From assembly GCA_024234735.1 (NCBI GenBank), contig JACKNV010000005.1, forward strand, positions 199,420 through 263,419: a DNA stretch of 64,000 nucleotides, written 5' to 3'. Positions 26,712-35,084 of this stretch are shown here, piece by piece. Below the pieces are notes generated by a model. It saw only the letters and a program-made list of their open reading frames with translations, was not told the origin of the DNA and searched no databases. The stretch's first letter is position 1. Every line of letters starts with the position of its first letter. Made by a program: the position numbers and the translations under genes. The stretch comes from Pseudomonadales bacterium (GTDB taxonomy: Bacteria; Pseudomonadota; Gammaproteobacteria; Pseudomonadales; Halieaceae).

Positions 26712-27788
26712 CGATTCGTATTGCTGCAGAATTTCTGGCCACTGAAAGCGTTCGCGATGTCTCGCTGCGCTCGCCCGGGACATTTTTTCGATCTGCACAT
26801 CGTCGTGCAAAAGCTGGCGCATGATCGTCTCGCAGTCGTCGCTGCCGCGGAAGTACAGGGCGTCCTCACCGGCGACCCAGCGGTTGAAACGGTTATCATG
26901 GGCCAGCACCGCAGAGCCGGCCGCCAGGGCCTCGACCAGCGAGGGGTTGGTGCCGCCCACGGTGTGCCCATGGATATAGAGCCTGGCATGGTAGCGCAGT
27001 GCGCCCACCGTTGTGGTGTCGAAAATCGCGCCGGGGAACAACACATTCGGGCCTGCGGCATCAAGCACCCTGCATTGGTAGCTGTTTTCCCTGGCGTAAT
27101 CTCCCAGTACCACCAGGCGGGTGTCAGTCTGTAGCCTGGAGAACGCGGTAACGATTTCCAGAATGGAATTTTCCGGGACGGGGCGGGCAATCAATATGTA
27201 GTAGGACCCGGGGGTGAGTTTGAAGCGTTCCAGGGGGTGGGTGTCGGGTTGTTGCAGCGCGTCCGCCCCATAGGGAATCATCGCGATTTTGTCGGCTCCC
27301 ACCCGGGTTACCAGGTGGCGCTTTATTTCCGGGTGGTCGGCAACCAGGCGGTTTCCCAGCCAGCAGCCCAACCAGTCGTTCAGGTAAAACCAGGCGCGGG
27401 CAGCCGGGCCCCACTTGCCCCGGCGCCATTCGATGCCGTCCATGTTGATGACATTGCGTATGCCCCTGAGGCGGTATAGCAGCCCGAAAATGGCGGTGTT
27501 GTAACCGAGGGTCAGCATCGTTCCCGGTCTTTTCACGGAGATCAGGGTCGCTTTCCAGTCAAAAAAAATAGTGCCCAGTGCGCCGGCGTGTGTGATGGGT
27601 ATGTTGACCCGGTGCACTCCTCGCCATTCGTCCTCATAAATGTCCCCTGCCCCGGGAATCTGGCAGTACACTGTGACTTTCCAGCCCCGGGCGACCAGGT
27701 ACAGGGCGAGATGCTCAGCCAGGTATTCAAAACCGCTGTGGGCGGCGGGAACACCGCGGGAGCCAAGTATGTGAACTTCTCGATTCAT
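26703..27788 (-). CDS. DUF1972/GT4 glycosyltransferase
   Basis: A 361-aa GT-B enzyme of the DUF1972-containing rhamnosyltransferase-like type. The N-terminus has HILGSRGVPAAHSGFEYLAE, the hallmark GSRG(V/I)P..GGFE segment. The donor-binding half has HGHTVGGTNPSLVEALAAGS. I placed the start at ATG 27788, which gives the family N-terminus exactly; upstream in-frame sequence is not conserved-looking. There is no good Shine-Dalgarno. It is the last gene of the minus-strand polysaccharide block, 202 bp after the flippase gene. Confidence 0.85.
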   Translation of the reverse strand: MNREVHILGSRGVPAAHSGFEYLAEHLALYLVARGWKVTVYCQIPGAGDIYEDEWRGVHRVNIPITHAGALGTIFFDWKATLISVKRPGTMLTLGYNTAIFGLLYRLRGIRNVINMDGIEWRRGKWGPAARAWFYLNDWLGCWLGNRLVADHPEIKRHLVTRVGADKIAMIPYGADALQQPDTHPLERFKLTPGSYYILIARPVPENSILEIVTAFSRLQTDTRLVVLGDYARENSYQCRVLDAAGPNVLFPGAIFDTTTVGALRYHARLYIHGHTVGGTNPSLVEALAAGSAVLAHDNRFNRWVAGEDALYFRGSDDCETIMRQLLHDDVQIEKMSRASAARHRERFQWPEILQQYESLL

Positions 27789-27990
27789 AGCAGTGGTCAG
27801 CAGCGTGCTGCGAGCCGTGATGGTAGGGCCAATGTAGTATAAATTGCCCTGTGGGGCTAATACCCGAAAAGACCTGAATGGAGTACAGGCGCGTGCAGCA
27901 GAGCTCGTCCCGGAATCCTGCACAACGTAGTCGAACCGCTTGGGGATATTCGGGCTCTACCTTCGTAGGTCCGGGCCCCGATGATTGCTC

Positions 27991-29265
27991 TCAGGCGGAC
28001 GCCGGCTGTGCTCTGCTAGCGAAAAACCGCTTGCGCAGTCGTCGCAGGTACAGTGTGCTGGAGGTTAGCAGCAGGGTAAACGCGACGATCATTGAGGCTG
28101 GTACTGCGAAGAGCTGAGGTTTATAGACGTAAAAAACCAGCATGCTGAGGGTGAAGCCCAGCAGGGCGAGCAGCTTGGAGCGCAGGATGGCGGCGTCCGC
28201 CTTGATCGCATAAAGGCCGTAGTAAACCACAGTGCCGGCAATAAACAGACTGTAGGCCACCAGCAGGAGGGCGAGCAGGTCCAGGTACTCAAGGTATATC
28301 GGCTTGTTCAGCAGGCCGATCAGGCAGGTGGCGAGTACGTAGATTGCCAGCGCGAGCCCGGCAGTGGCGGCGCTGCAGTGCAGTGCCAGGCTCCGCAGGC
28401 GGGCGTCGAACTGCGCCTCGTCCGCGGTATTGGCCGCTTGAATCAGCTTCGGATAGGTGAAGCTGAAGATGGCTGCGTCAATGATCCCCTGCAGCGCGAC
28501 ACATAAGCCGCTGTAGAAGGTATACACGCCCACCACGGCGAGACTGGACAGGGCCTCGATCAGATACCTGTCCACGGTGAAGATTCCCCGCACCGCCACG
28601 GTACCGATGAAAAAGGGTGCTGCCACCCGCAGCCCACGCATGAGCCACGCGGTGTCGATCTGGGCGGTGCGAAGGCTGTAGCCGTCCCGGTAGAGAAGTA
28701 TCGCGGTGTAAACCAGGGTGGTCATGCCGCCGAACAGCCACAGCACGAGCACGGTCTGCAGCGACTGCAGGTCTTCACGTAAATAAAATACCGGGGGGAT
28801 AAGCAGTACCCAGCTTGCCCCTCTGATGAAGCCGGTCATGCCGGCGGCGAGAGGGCGGCCCAGGGCGACGAACAAACGGTACGCCTCATATGTCAGGTGC
28901 TCGACCACCATGATAGCCAGGAACAGTCCAAACAGGTTCCAGGGCAGGTAACCTGCTGTGAAGGTCGCAATCGCCAGCGGTAGCAACACTGCGTAGGCGA
29001 TCAGATAGAGAACGAGCTGGTTGAACACCATACGCGATCTGGTGGCGCGATCGGCGCTGACCATCTCCCGGTTACTGTAGGCGTGGAAGTTCAGGCCCGC
29101 CAGGATCAGGCCGAAATTCACGCTGATGAAGAACAGGCCGAACAGGCCGACGTCCGCCGCCGGCAAAAACCCGGCAAGCATCAATACCAGCAACAGGCGG
29201 CAGGCCAGGGTCACGCATCTGAGAGCCGTATTGGACAGTCGCGAAAGCAGGTGACTATTGATCAT
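27991..29265 (-). CDS. Wzx-like polysaccharide flippase (MATE/PST fold)
   Basis: A 424-aa protein with about 12 hydrophobic segments arranged as in oligosaccharide flippases of the MOP superfamily, including an early FISVNFGLILAGLNFHAYSNREMVSADR stretch typical of the second and third helices (shown here only as a family pattern). It should move undecaprenyl-linked repeat units to the periplasm for the Wzy-like polymerase. It lies between the methyltransferase and DUF1972 glycosyltransferase genes, all in one direction. Confidence 0.78.
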   Translation of the reverse strand: MINSHLLSRLSNTALRCVTLACRLLLVLMLAGFLPAADVGLFGLFFISVNFGLILAGLNFHAYSNREMVSADRATRSRMVFNQLVLYLIAYAVLLPLAIATFTAGYLPWNLFGLFLAIMVVEHLTYEAYRLFVALGRPLAAGMTGFIRGASWVLLIPPVFYLREDLQSLQTVLVLWLFGGMTTLVYTAILLYRDGYSLRTAQIDTAWLMRGLRVAAPFFIGTVAVRGIFTVDRYLIEALSSLAVVGVYTFYSGLCVALQGIIDAAIFSFTYPKLIQAANTADEAQFDARLRSLALHCSAATAGLALAIYVLATCLIGLLNKPIYLEYLDLLALLLVAYSLFIAGTVVYYGLYAIKADAAILRSKLLALLGFTLSMLVFYVYKPQLFAVPASMIVAFTLLLTSSTLYLRRLRKRFFASRAQPASA

Positions 29266-29289
29266 TGCCGAATGCTGAGCATGCAGGTT

Positions 29290-30009
29290 TCAGGATCGGT
29301 TCGCCTTGCAAACGGCATAGATGGTGGGCTCGTGTAGAAAGTGCCACGAGGGCAGGAAGATTTTGTGCCTGATACGATCCAGTGTGATCAGCAGGGCGAT
29401 GGCGACTCTTTGTGCCAGTCTTGCCGGAGAGTTGCCTCTGGGGCGAATGCCTGCCACCTCGATGGAGGTAAAGCCCGCCAGCCGGCATATCTGCCGCAGG
29501 CTTATCGAGGTGTAAGCCACCCGGTGAGTAATGTCGCTGCTGTGGATGGTATTGCCGACGTGGCTGCAGGCGCTGTTGGGCACTTCGATTACCGCTATGC
29601 CACCGGGCAGGAGTTGCTCACGGATGGCCGCCAGCAGCGCCGTTGCGTGGTCCGCATCCAGGTGCTCCAGTACGTGCAGCATGAATACCGCCGCAAACTG
29701 GCAATGTCCGGCTTGTATGTACTCGCGAGCGTCGCTATGGGTGATGGTCACCGTCGGGAATCGTTCCCGGGTGTGATCGACAACTTCGCGGTCGATATCC
29801 ACAGCGTATATGTCCCGGTTTGCACTGCTGGCTCCCCCCCCGGTAAGCAGGCTCAGGAACTCGCCCCTGCCCGGGCCGATTTCCAGAACAGGGCCATCCC
29901 GGAGCGTGGATAGGAACTCACCATAGGTATTCCACAGTCGTTCGCACTGCCGGGCGGCGGCTGCAGTGGCTTCCGGTGTTTGCAGCTGCGAATTGAGATA
30001 GCCTGGCAT
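29290..30009 (-). CDS. SAM-dependent methyltransferase of polysaccharide locus
   Basis: A 239-aa class I methyltransferase. Motif I VLEIGPGRGEFL is at 41-52, an acidic residue of motif II appears in YAVDIDRE, and FMLHVLEHL is the post-motif region typical of methyltransferase type 11/23 proteins of capsule and O-antigen loci. It likely O-methylates a sugar of the repeat unit (inference). The ATG at 30009 follows GAGGG; longer readings overlap the sulfotransferase-like gene and are rejected. Confidence 0.8.
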   Translation of the reverse strand: MPGYLNSQLQTPEATAAAARQCERLWNTYGEFLSTLRDGPVLEIGPGRGEFLSLLTGGGASSANRDIYAVDIDREVVDHTRERFPTVTITHSDAREYIQAGHCQFAAVFMLHVLEHLDADHATALLAAIREQLLPGGIAVIEVPNSACSHVGNTIHSSDITHRVAYTSISLRQICRLAGFTSIEVAGIRPRGNSPARLAQRVAIALLITLDRIRHKIFLPSWHFLHEPTIYAVCKANRS

Positions 30010-30098
30010 AAGTCTGCCCTCGCGCCTCGTCTGTTTCGCTCCAGTCCAGCGTGTCAGTATCGTGTGCAGTGCCGGACTGCGCAAGTTGCCTGACCCTG

Positions 30099-30851
30099 TC
30101 AGGTTGACGAATTGCGCTGCAGTAGCTGGTAGTATGTCCCGTACTTCTGAATAGGCTGCTTCCGGTCGCGCCGGGTCCAGTGGGCAAAGCGCAGCGGCTT
30201 CAGTGACCGATAAAGCTGGTAGTAGAAGAAGTTTGGCCTGGGGATGTCCAGCCCGAGCAGATCCCGGTTCTCGTAGATGAAGGGCTGGAAACACAGGGGT
30301 AACGGCTCGTCCTCGATTCCTGCGGCGCGCTTGGCCTCGCTACGATTCATAACGGGCAGGTCCCGCTGCGGCTCTATGCCGCACTGCAGGAGAAACGCCC
30401 TGAAGGAGTTATTGAGGTCTGCGAAGCGGATAATGCAATTCAGGTAGGGCTTGTTCAGCGAGAAAAACGTATCGTAGGGAAGCCGGTGGTAGCGATTGAT
30501 GAACTGGGTGAAGGTCAGGTTTCCGGCCTGTACCGCGGCGTACCGTTTGCGGTCTTTTTTGCGAATGTGGCCGCCCTGCTCGACGTTGAAGCGTGCCTCA
30601 TTGTAGTAACCATCCGGTGGGCTTTTCAATTTGTAGTAATAGGTTCGCAAGGTGTCCACGGGGTTTCTCAGTACCGCTGCCACGGTATAGGAAGACAGGT
30701 CCAAACCGCTGCCGTGGAGCATCTGGATGTTGGCGTGTTTGTTCAGTATCGGCTCACCGCCGTAGAGCAGGCACAGCTCGCTGGAGATGGCCGTGCTGCC
30801 ACTGAAGGGGATGCCGATAAAGATATACTTGTGCTCTTTGCTGATTATCAT
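30099..30851 (-). CDS. Sulfotransferase-like protein with altered PAPS loop
   Basis: A 250-aa protein with the sulfotransferase fold pattern: IFIGIPFSGSTAISSEL at 10-26 in the place of the phosphosulfate loop, and VLRNPVDTLRTYYYK from about 60 in the place of the 3'-phosphate motif. The conserved loop Lys is Phe16 (PFSGST instead of PKxGxT), so PAPS activity is uncertain. It lies 22 bp downstream of the UDP-glucuronate decarboxylase gene in the same operon. An alternative is a non-sulfating relative. Confidence 0.68.
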   Translation of the reverse strand: MIISKEHKYIFIGIPFSGSTAISSELCLLYGGEPILNKHANIQMLHGSGLDLSSYTVAAVLRNPVDTLRTYYYKLKSPPDGYYNEARFNVEQGGHIRKKDRKRYAAVQAGNLTFTQFINRYHRLPYDTFFSLNKPYLNCIIRFADLNNSFRAFLLQCGIEPQRDLPVMNRSEAKRAAGIEDEPLPLCFQPFIYENRDLLGLDIPRPNFFYYQLYRSLKPLRFAHWTRRDRKQPIQKYGTYYQLLQRNSST

Positions 30852-30873
30852 GTGGTTCGCCCTGCCCGGGGCT

Positions 30874-31821
30874 TCAGGCCGGCAGGAACGCCCTGAAGTA
30901 GTCTATGGTGCTGGCCAGTCCCTGGCGGAGCTCGATGCCGGGTTCCCAGGCCAGTAACTCTCTGGCGCGGCTGATATCCGGTTGCCGCTGCAGGGGGTCG
31001 TCGGTCGGCAGGGGCCTGAACGCCAGTTGTGAGGCCGAGCCTGTCAGTTCTATGACCAGTTCCGCCAGTTGCCTGATGGTGAACTCGTTGGGGTTGCCCA
31101 GGTTGACGGGGCCGGTCACCTCGTCTTCGCTATTCATCAGCCTGATCAGCCCCTCCACCAGGTCCCCCATGTAGCAGAAGGAGCGGGTCTGGCTGCCATC
31201 GCCATAAAGGGTGATGGCTTCGCCCCGCAGGGCTTGCATGATGAAGTTGGAAACCACCCGGCCGTCATTGGGATGCATGTTGGGGCCGTAGGTGTTGAAG
31301 ATTCTCGCCACCTTGATACGCAACTGGTGCTGGCGGTGGTAGTCGAAAAACAGCGTTTCCGCACAGCGTTTACCCTCGTCGTAACACGAGCGTGGGCCGA
31401 TGGGGTTGACGTGCCCCCAGTAACCCTCCTGCTGCGGGTGTACCTGCGGGTCGCCGTAGACCTCGCTGGTGGAGGCCTGCAGTATCTTGGCGCCGGTGCG
31501 TTTCGCCAGGCCGAGCATGTTGATTGCCCCGTGCACGCTGGTCTTGGTGGTTTGTACCGGGTCGTGCTGGTAGTGAATGGGAGACGCCGGGCAGGCCAGG
31601 TTGTAAATCTCGTCCACCTCCACATACAGCGGAAAGGTCACGTCGTGGCGCAGCAGTTCGAAATGCGGGTCGGGCAACAGGTCGATCACGTTGTCCCGGG
31701 TGCCGGTGAAAAAATTATCCAGGCAGATCACGTCGGCGCCATTTTCCAGGAGGCGGCGGCAAAGGTGGGAGCCCAGAAAGCCGGCCCCGCCGGTGACCAG
31801 TATTCTTTTTCTGATATGCAT
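30874..31821 (-). CDS. UDP-glucuronate decarboxylase (UDP-xylose synthase)
   Basis: A 315-aa extended SDR that converts UDP-glucuronate to UDP-xylose in the cytosol. It has the NAD motif [11 protein letters not shown], the very conserved [19 protein letters not shown], and the catalytic pair in SCYDEGKR, with [15 protein letters not shown], all features of UXS. The ATG at 31821 follows AAGGGAT. As first gene of the minus-strand block it supplies a pentose donor, predicting xylose in the polymer or a linker. Confidence 0.93.
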   Translation of the reverse strand: MHIRKRILVTGGAGFLGSHLCRRLLENGADVICLDNFFTGTRDNVIDLLPDPHFELLRHDVTFPLYVEVDEIYNLACPASPIHYQHDPVQTTKTSVHGAINMLGLAKRTGAKILQASTSEVYGDPQVHPQQEGYWGHVNPIGPRSCYDEGKRCAETLFFDYHRQHQLRIKVARIFNTYGPNMHPNDGRVVSNFIMQALRGEAITLYGDGSQTRSFCYMGDLVEGLIRLMNSEDEVTGPVNLGNPNEFTIRQLAELVIELTGSASQLAFRPLPTDDPLQRQPDISRARELLAWEPGIELRQGLASTIDYFRAFLPA

Positions 31822-31949
31822 GTTGATCCCTTGTCGGTTGCCGGCCCGGCATGCTGCGGGTAAAAACACGGGTAGCCGGATTGTAGGAGGCCCGCCTCGC
31901 CGCTTCCAGTCTGGCGGCAATAGCCCCCGGGTGCGATAATTGTGACAAC

Positions 31950-32381
31950 TTGTGCACAGACATTCACCCCCTATCCGTGAAATACCCCTTGGGCCATGAC
32001 TCCCGGGGGCGCCCCCATGTCGAACTGCTGGAGGTGCCCTGCCATGAGGATCCGCGGGGGCTGCTGGCCCCGCTCAATTTCGACGCGTTGCCATTCGCCC
32101 CGCGGCGGGTATTCGTCGTCAGTGGGGTGCCAGCGGGCACCGTGCGCGGGCGCCATGCCCACCGCAGCCAGACCCAGGCCCTGCTGTGCCCGGCCGGGAG
32201 CATCGAGGTGGAGTTGAAAGCGGCCTGCAGGGCCTCGTCGGTGTTGCTCGATCGTCCCGGCCTGGTGCTGGTGATCCATCCCGGGGTGTGGTCCGCGCAG
32301 ACCTTCATCGCTGCCGACACGGTCGAGATGGTGCTGGCAAGCGGTTCCTTTGATCCCTCAGACTACCTGCGGGAGCAGTGA
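31950..32381 (+). CDS. FdtA/QdtA-like sugar 3,4-ketoisomerase cupin
   Basis: A 143-aa WxcM/FdtA-type cupin. The core [19 protein letters not shown] contains the two active-site histidines used by dTDP-4-keto-6-deoxyglucose 3,4-ketoisomerases, followed by [10 protein letters not shown]. In known pathways this step leads to 3-amino-3,6-dideoxy sugars, but no partner aminotransferase or RmlA/RmlB is in the window. The start is uncertain: TTG at 31950 or GTG at 31977, neither with a good ribosome binding site. It is divergent from UXS and 6 bp before the FAD oxidoreductase gene. Confidence 0.75.
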   Translation: MCTDIHPLSVKYPLGHDSRGRPHVELLEVPCHEDPRGLLAPLNFDALPFAPRRVFVVSGVPAGTVRGRHAHRSQTQALLCPAGSIEVELKAACRASSVLLDRPGLVLVIHPGVWSAQTFIAADTVEMVLASGSFDPSDYLREQ

Positions 32382-32387
32382 GCCGCG

Positions 32388-33608
32388 GTGGCCGGCGGCA
32401 GCAGGCAGCGGGTCGCGGTTCTGGGGGCCGGTATCATGGGCTGCTGCACCGCACTGTTGCTCGCCAGGCGGGGCGTCCAGGTGGTGCTGTTCGAAAGTGA
32501 ACAGGCGCTACTGCCCGGCGCCAGTCGCTGGAACGAGGGCAAGATACATCTCGGCTACCTCTACTCGGGTGACCGCGGCCTGCATACGGCGAGGGGATTG
32601 CTGACCGGCGGCCTGCTGTTCCGGCCGTTGCTGGAGGAGTTGCTGGGCGCCGGGTTACCGGATGTCACCACGTCCCCTGATTTGTACCTGGTGCACAACG
32701 AATCCATTGTCAGCGCCGCGGACACTGCGGGGTATTTTGCGGCGCTCACCGACCTGGTGCGCGAGCATCCGCTGGCAGGCCACTATCCGGGCGACCTGCG
32801 CCGTGCCGTGACGACCAGGGTGCCCCGGGCTGAGCTCGACGGCATGGTTGATGGAGCCCGTTTCCAGGCGGGGTTCGCCACCCCCGAAAAGTCGGTGTGC
32901 ACCCGCGGCGTCGCCGGGTTGCTGGCCGCCGCGGTGCAGGCGGAGCCGGGTATCCTGTGCCGCACCGGAACCGAGGTTCTCGGGGCGAGCCGGGATGGGA
33001 ATGCCCGTCGCGAGCTGTTCCGGGTGGCCACCGCCGATGGTGTGCAGGGGCCGTTCACGGCGGTGGTCAATGCCCTGTGGGCGGGCCGCCCGGCGGTCGA
33101 CCGGAGCATGTCAGTCGATAACCTGTACAAGCCGAGTATTCGCTACCGGTTGTCGCTGTTCGTGGACACCGAGCACGACCTCAGCCTGCCCTGTGCCGTG
33201 ATCTGCACCGGGCCCTTCGGCGATATCAAGAACTACAATGGCCGCAGGTTTTACCTGTCCTGGTATCCTGGCGGACTGGTCTATGCCAGCGACGACACCG
33301 CGGTGCCGGACCTGTCCTGTATCGCCGCCGCGGACAGGCAGCGTATAGCCGATGAGACCTTCGCCAGGCTCGGCGACCACATACCCGCAGTGGCCGCGCT
33401 CAGAGGCCAGGCGACGTCCATCGCCGTCGAGGGAGGCTGGGTGTTCGCCAACGGCAGGGGCTCGCTCAGCGACCCCGCGGCGAGCGTGCACCGGCGCGAC
33501 AAGGTAGGCATTCACCAGTCGGGCGGCTGGTTTTCCGTGGATACCGGCAAATATTCGCTGGCTCCCTGGCTTGCCCGGGAAGTAGCAGGGCGCATTCTGG
33601 GCAGGTAA
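32388..33608 (+). CDS. FAD-dependent oxidoreductase (DAO-like) in polysaccharide locus
   Basis: A 406-aa flavoprotein of the D-amino-acid oxidase-like fold. VLGAGIMGCCTALLLARRG at 11-29 is the dinucleotide-binding motif, with the ribose-binding Glu in LFESE, followed by GASRWNEGKIHLGYLYSGD. The C-terminal half has FYLSWYPGGLVYASDD. Its substrate is unknown; position between the ketoisomerase-like cupin and a GT2 suggests oxidation of a sugar or sugar-linked group (inference). It starts with GTG 6 bp after the cupin stop codon. Confidence 0.72.
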   Translation: MAGGSRQRVAVLGAGIMGCCTALLLARRGVQVVLFESEQALLPGASRWNEGKIHLGYLYSGDRGLHTARGLLTGGLLFRPLLEELLGAGLPDVTTSPDLYLVHNESIVSAADTAGYFAALTDLVREHPLAGHYPGDLRRAVTTRVPRAELDGMVDGARFQAGFATPEKSVCTRGVAGLLAAAVQAEPGILCRTGTEVLGASRDGNARRELFRVATADGVQGPFTAVVNALWAGRPAVDRSMSVDNLYKPSIRYRLSLFVDTEHDLSLPCAVICTGPFGDIKNYNGRRFYLSWYPGGLVYASDDTAVPDLSCIAAADRQRIADETFARLGDHIPAVAALRGQATSIAVEGGWVFANGRGSLSDPAASVHRRDKVGIHQSGGWFSVDTGKYSLAPWLAREVAGRILGR

Positions 33609-33648
33609 TCCCAGGTGCGATCATGAACCGATAGCGAAGGAAAGAGTC

Positions 33649-34581
33649 TTGGCAGAAGCAACGCCCGGGGGGCGGCCGCTCGTGAGCATCGTCACCGCCA
33701 CCTACAACGCCAGCCATTTGCTGCGGTTCGCCATCAAGAGCGTAGTGCAGTCCACGCTGGCGGACTGGGAGCTGATTGTGGTGGGAGATCATTGTACCGA
33801 CGACAGCGAACAGGTCGTGGCCGGGTTTGGCGATCCGCGCATCCGTTTTTACAACCTGGAGCGCAACAGCGGGCAGCAGGCCACACCGAACAACGCGGGC
33901 GTCGCCAGGGCCAGGGGGCGTTACCTGTGCTTCCTCAACCAGGACGATATGTTCCTGCCCGGTCACCTGGCGTCCATGGTTGCGGCAATGCAACAGGGCG
34001 AGGCCGATATCATTTGCGCCGGGTACGCGGTGATCGAGCCTTTTCAGTCGCCTTGTACAGCGGCACAACTGACGGTGAATAACGGCGGCCCCGTATTCCG
34101 CGACCGCGCCTATCATCCCAGTCGCTGGTACCTGGCTTCCTGCTGGTTCATGGCGCGGGAGACGGCCGCCGCCGTCGGCCCGTGGCGCCAGGAGAGCCAA
34201 TCGCTGGTAACCCCGTCCCAGGAGTGGCTGTTTCGCGCCTGCCGGCAGGGCCGGCGTATCGTCTGCAGCGACGCCGTTTCCCTGCTGGTTCTCTACAGCG
34301 GGGCGAGGAAGGGCGCCTACCGGGAAAGCGGCTTTTCGGAACACGGGCACGTATTCGCGCTCATGTCCTCGCCGGGTTTCACCGACACGCTTGCGGCGTC
34401 GATGGCAACCAGTGAGCGGCGCCTGGAAAGGACGCTGTCCCGGCGCCTGCGGCGCCTGTACGCATTTGTCTGCGAACCCCTGTTGAAGCGCCTGGGTATC
34501 CACCCCCTGGCACCTGAAATGCGGGTGCGTTACGGGGGGCGCGGCGGCTTCGTGCGCAGGTGGAAGCAGCTGACCGGCTGA
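33649..34581 (+). CDS. GT2 family glycosyltransferase
   Basis: A 310-aa GT-A fold enzyme with VSIVTATYNASHLLRFAIKS at the N-terminus, the nucleotide-sugar-binding loop and the metal-binding NQDD motif at about residue 103. It is an inverting transferase expected to extend the repeat unit. The TTG start at 33649 is supported by AAGGAA upstream. Last gene of the plus-strand third block. Confidence 0.86.
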   Translation: MAEATPGGRPLVSIVTATYNASHLLRFAIKSVVQSTLADWELIVVGDHCTDDSEQVVAGFGDPRIRFYNLERNSGQQATPNNAGVARARGRYLCFLNQDDMFLPGHLASMVAAMQQGEADIICAGYAVIEPFQSPCTAAQLTVNNGGPVFRDRAYHPSRWYLASCWFMARETAAAVGPWRQESQSLVTPSQEWLFRACRQGRRIVCSDAVSLLVLYSGARKGAYRESGFSEHGHVFALMSSPGFTDTLAASMATSERRLERTLSRRLRRLYAFVCEPLLKRLGIHPLAPEMRVRYGGRGGFVRRWKQLTG

Positions 34582-34623
34582 AGAGCCCGGCGGTCGCCGA
34601 GTGCGGCCTGGCTGCCCGCTTCC

Positions 34624-34962
34624 TCAGCCGGCAGTCAGGTCGCGGATATCGCTGGTGGTGCCGTTGCTTTTCACGGATGCCATGCCGTTGGCGCAACCGG
34701 ACTCCGATTCGTACATCTGGCTCTGTCCGATCACCTGGTGGTTCTTGGCCTTGAGCACGAAATAGGCTTTGCCGTTGCCGGAGGTCTTGCACTCGAATCG
34801 CTCGTCCTCGCTGCAGTTGGTCTGTACCGAGGCGATGCCGTTCATGGCGGCGGACTTGGAGCTGTACATCTCGCTCTTGAGGATGTTCTGGCCATTGGCG
34901 GCGAGCAGGTTGAAGAAAAATTCGCCGCTCTTGGCGCGCTTCAGTTCGTAACAGGCGGGCAT
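34624..34962 (-). CDS. YegP family DUF1508 protein
   Basis: A 112-aa cytosolic protein made of two tandem DUF1508 repeats of about 45 residues (about 6-50 and 59-103). Each has the pattern F-x-L-K/L-A-x-N-x-Q-x-I-x-x-S-x-M-Y, ending in a conserved G-(I/M)-ASV turn. The function of the family is unknown. The ATG at 34962 follows AGAGGAA; an upstream in-frame extension is not supported. It is probably monocistronic. Confidence 0.88.
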   Translation of the reverse strand: MPACYELKRAKSGEFFFNLLAANGQNILKSEMYSSKSAAMNGIASVQTNCSEDERFECKTSGNGKAYFVLKAKNHQVIGQSQMYESESGCANGMASVKSNGTTSDIRDLTAG

Positions 34963-35084
34963 CTGGGTTTCCTCTTTTGGTTTTATGGTTTGCCGGGATG
35001 TACACCGCTCCCCGGAGGCTGGCGTCATACTAGCGACAAATGCCGCGGCTGTCAGCCCGGCGGGCGCGGCTCGGGTGCTGCGGT

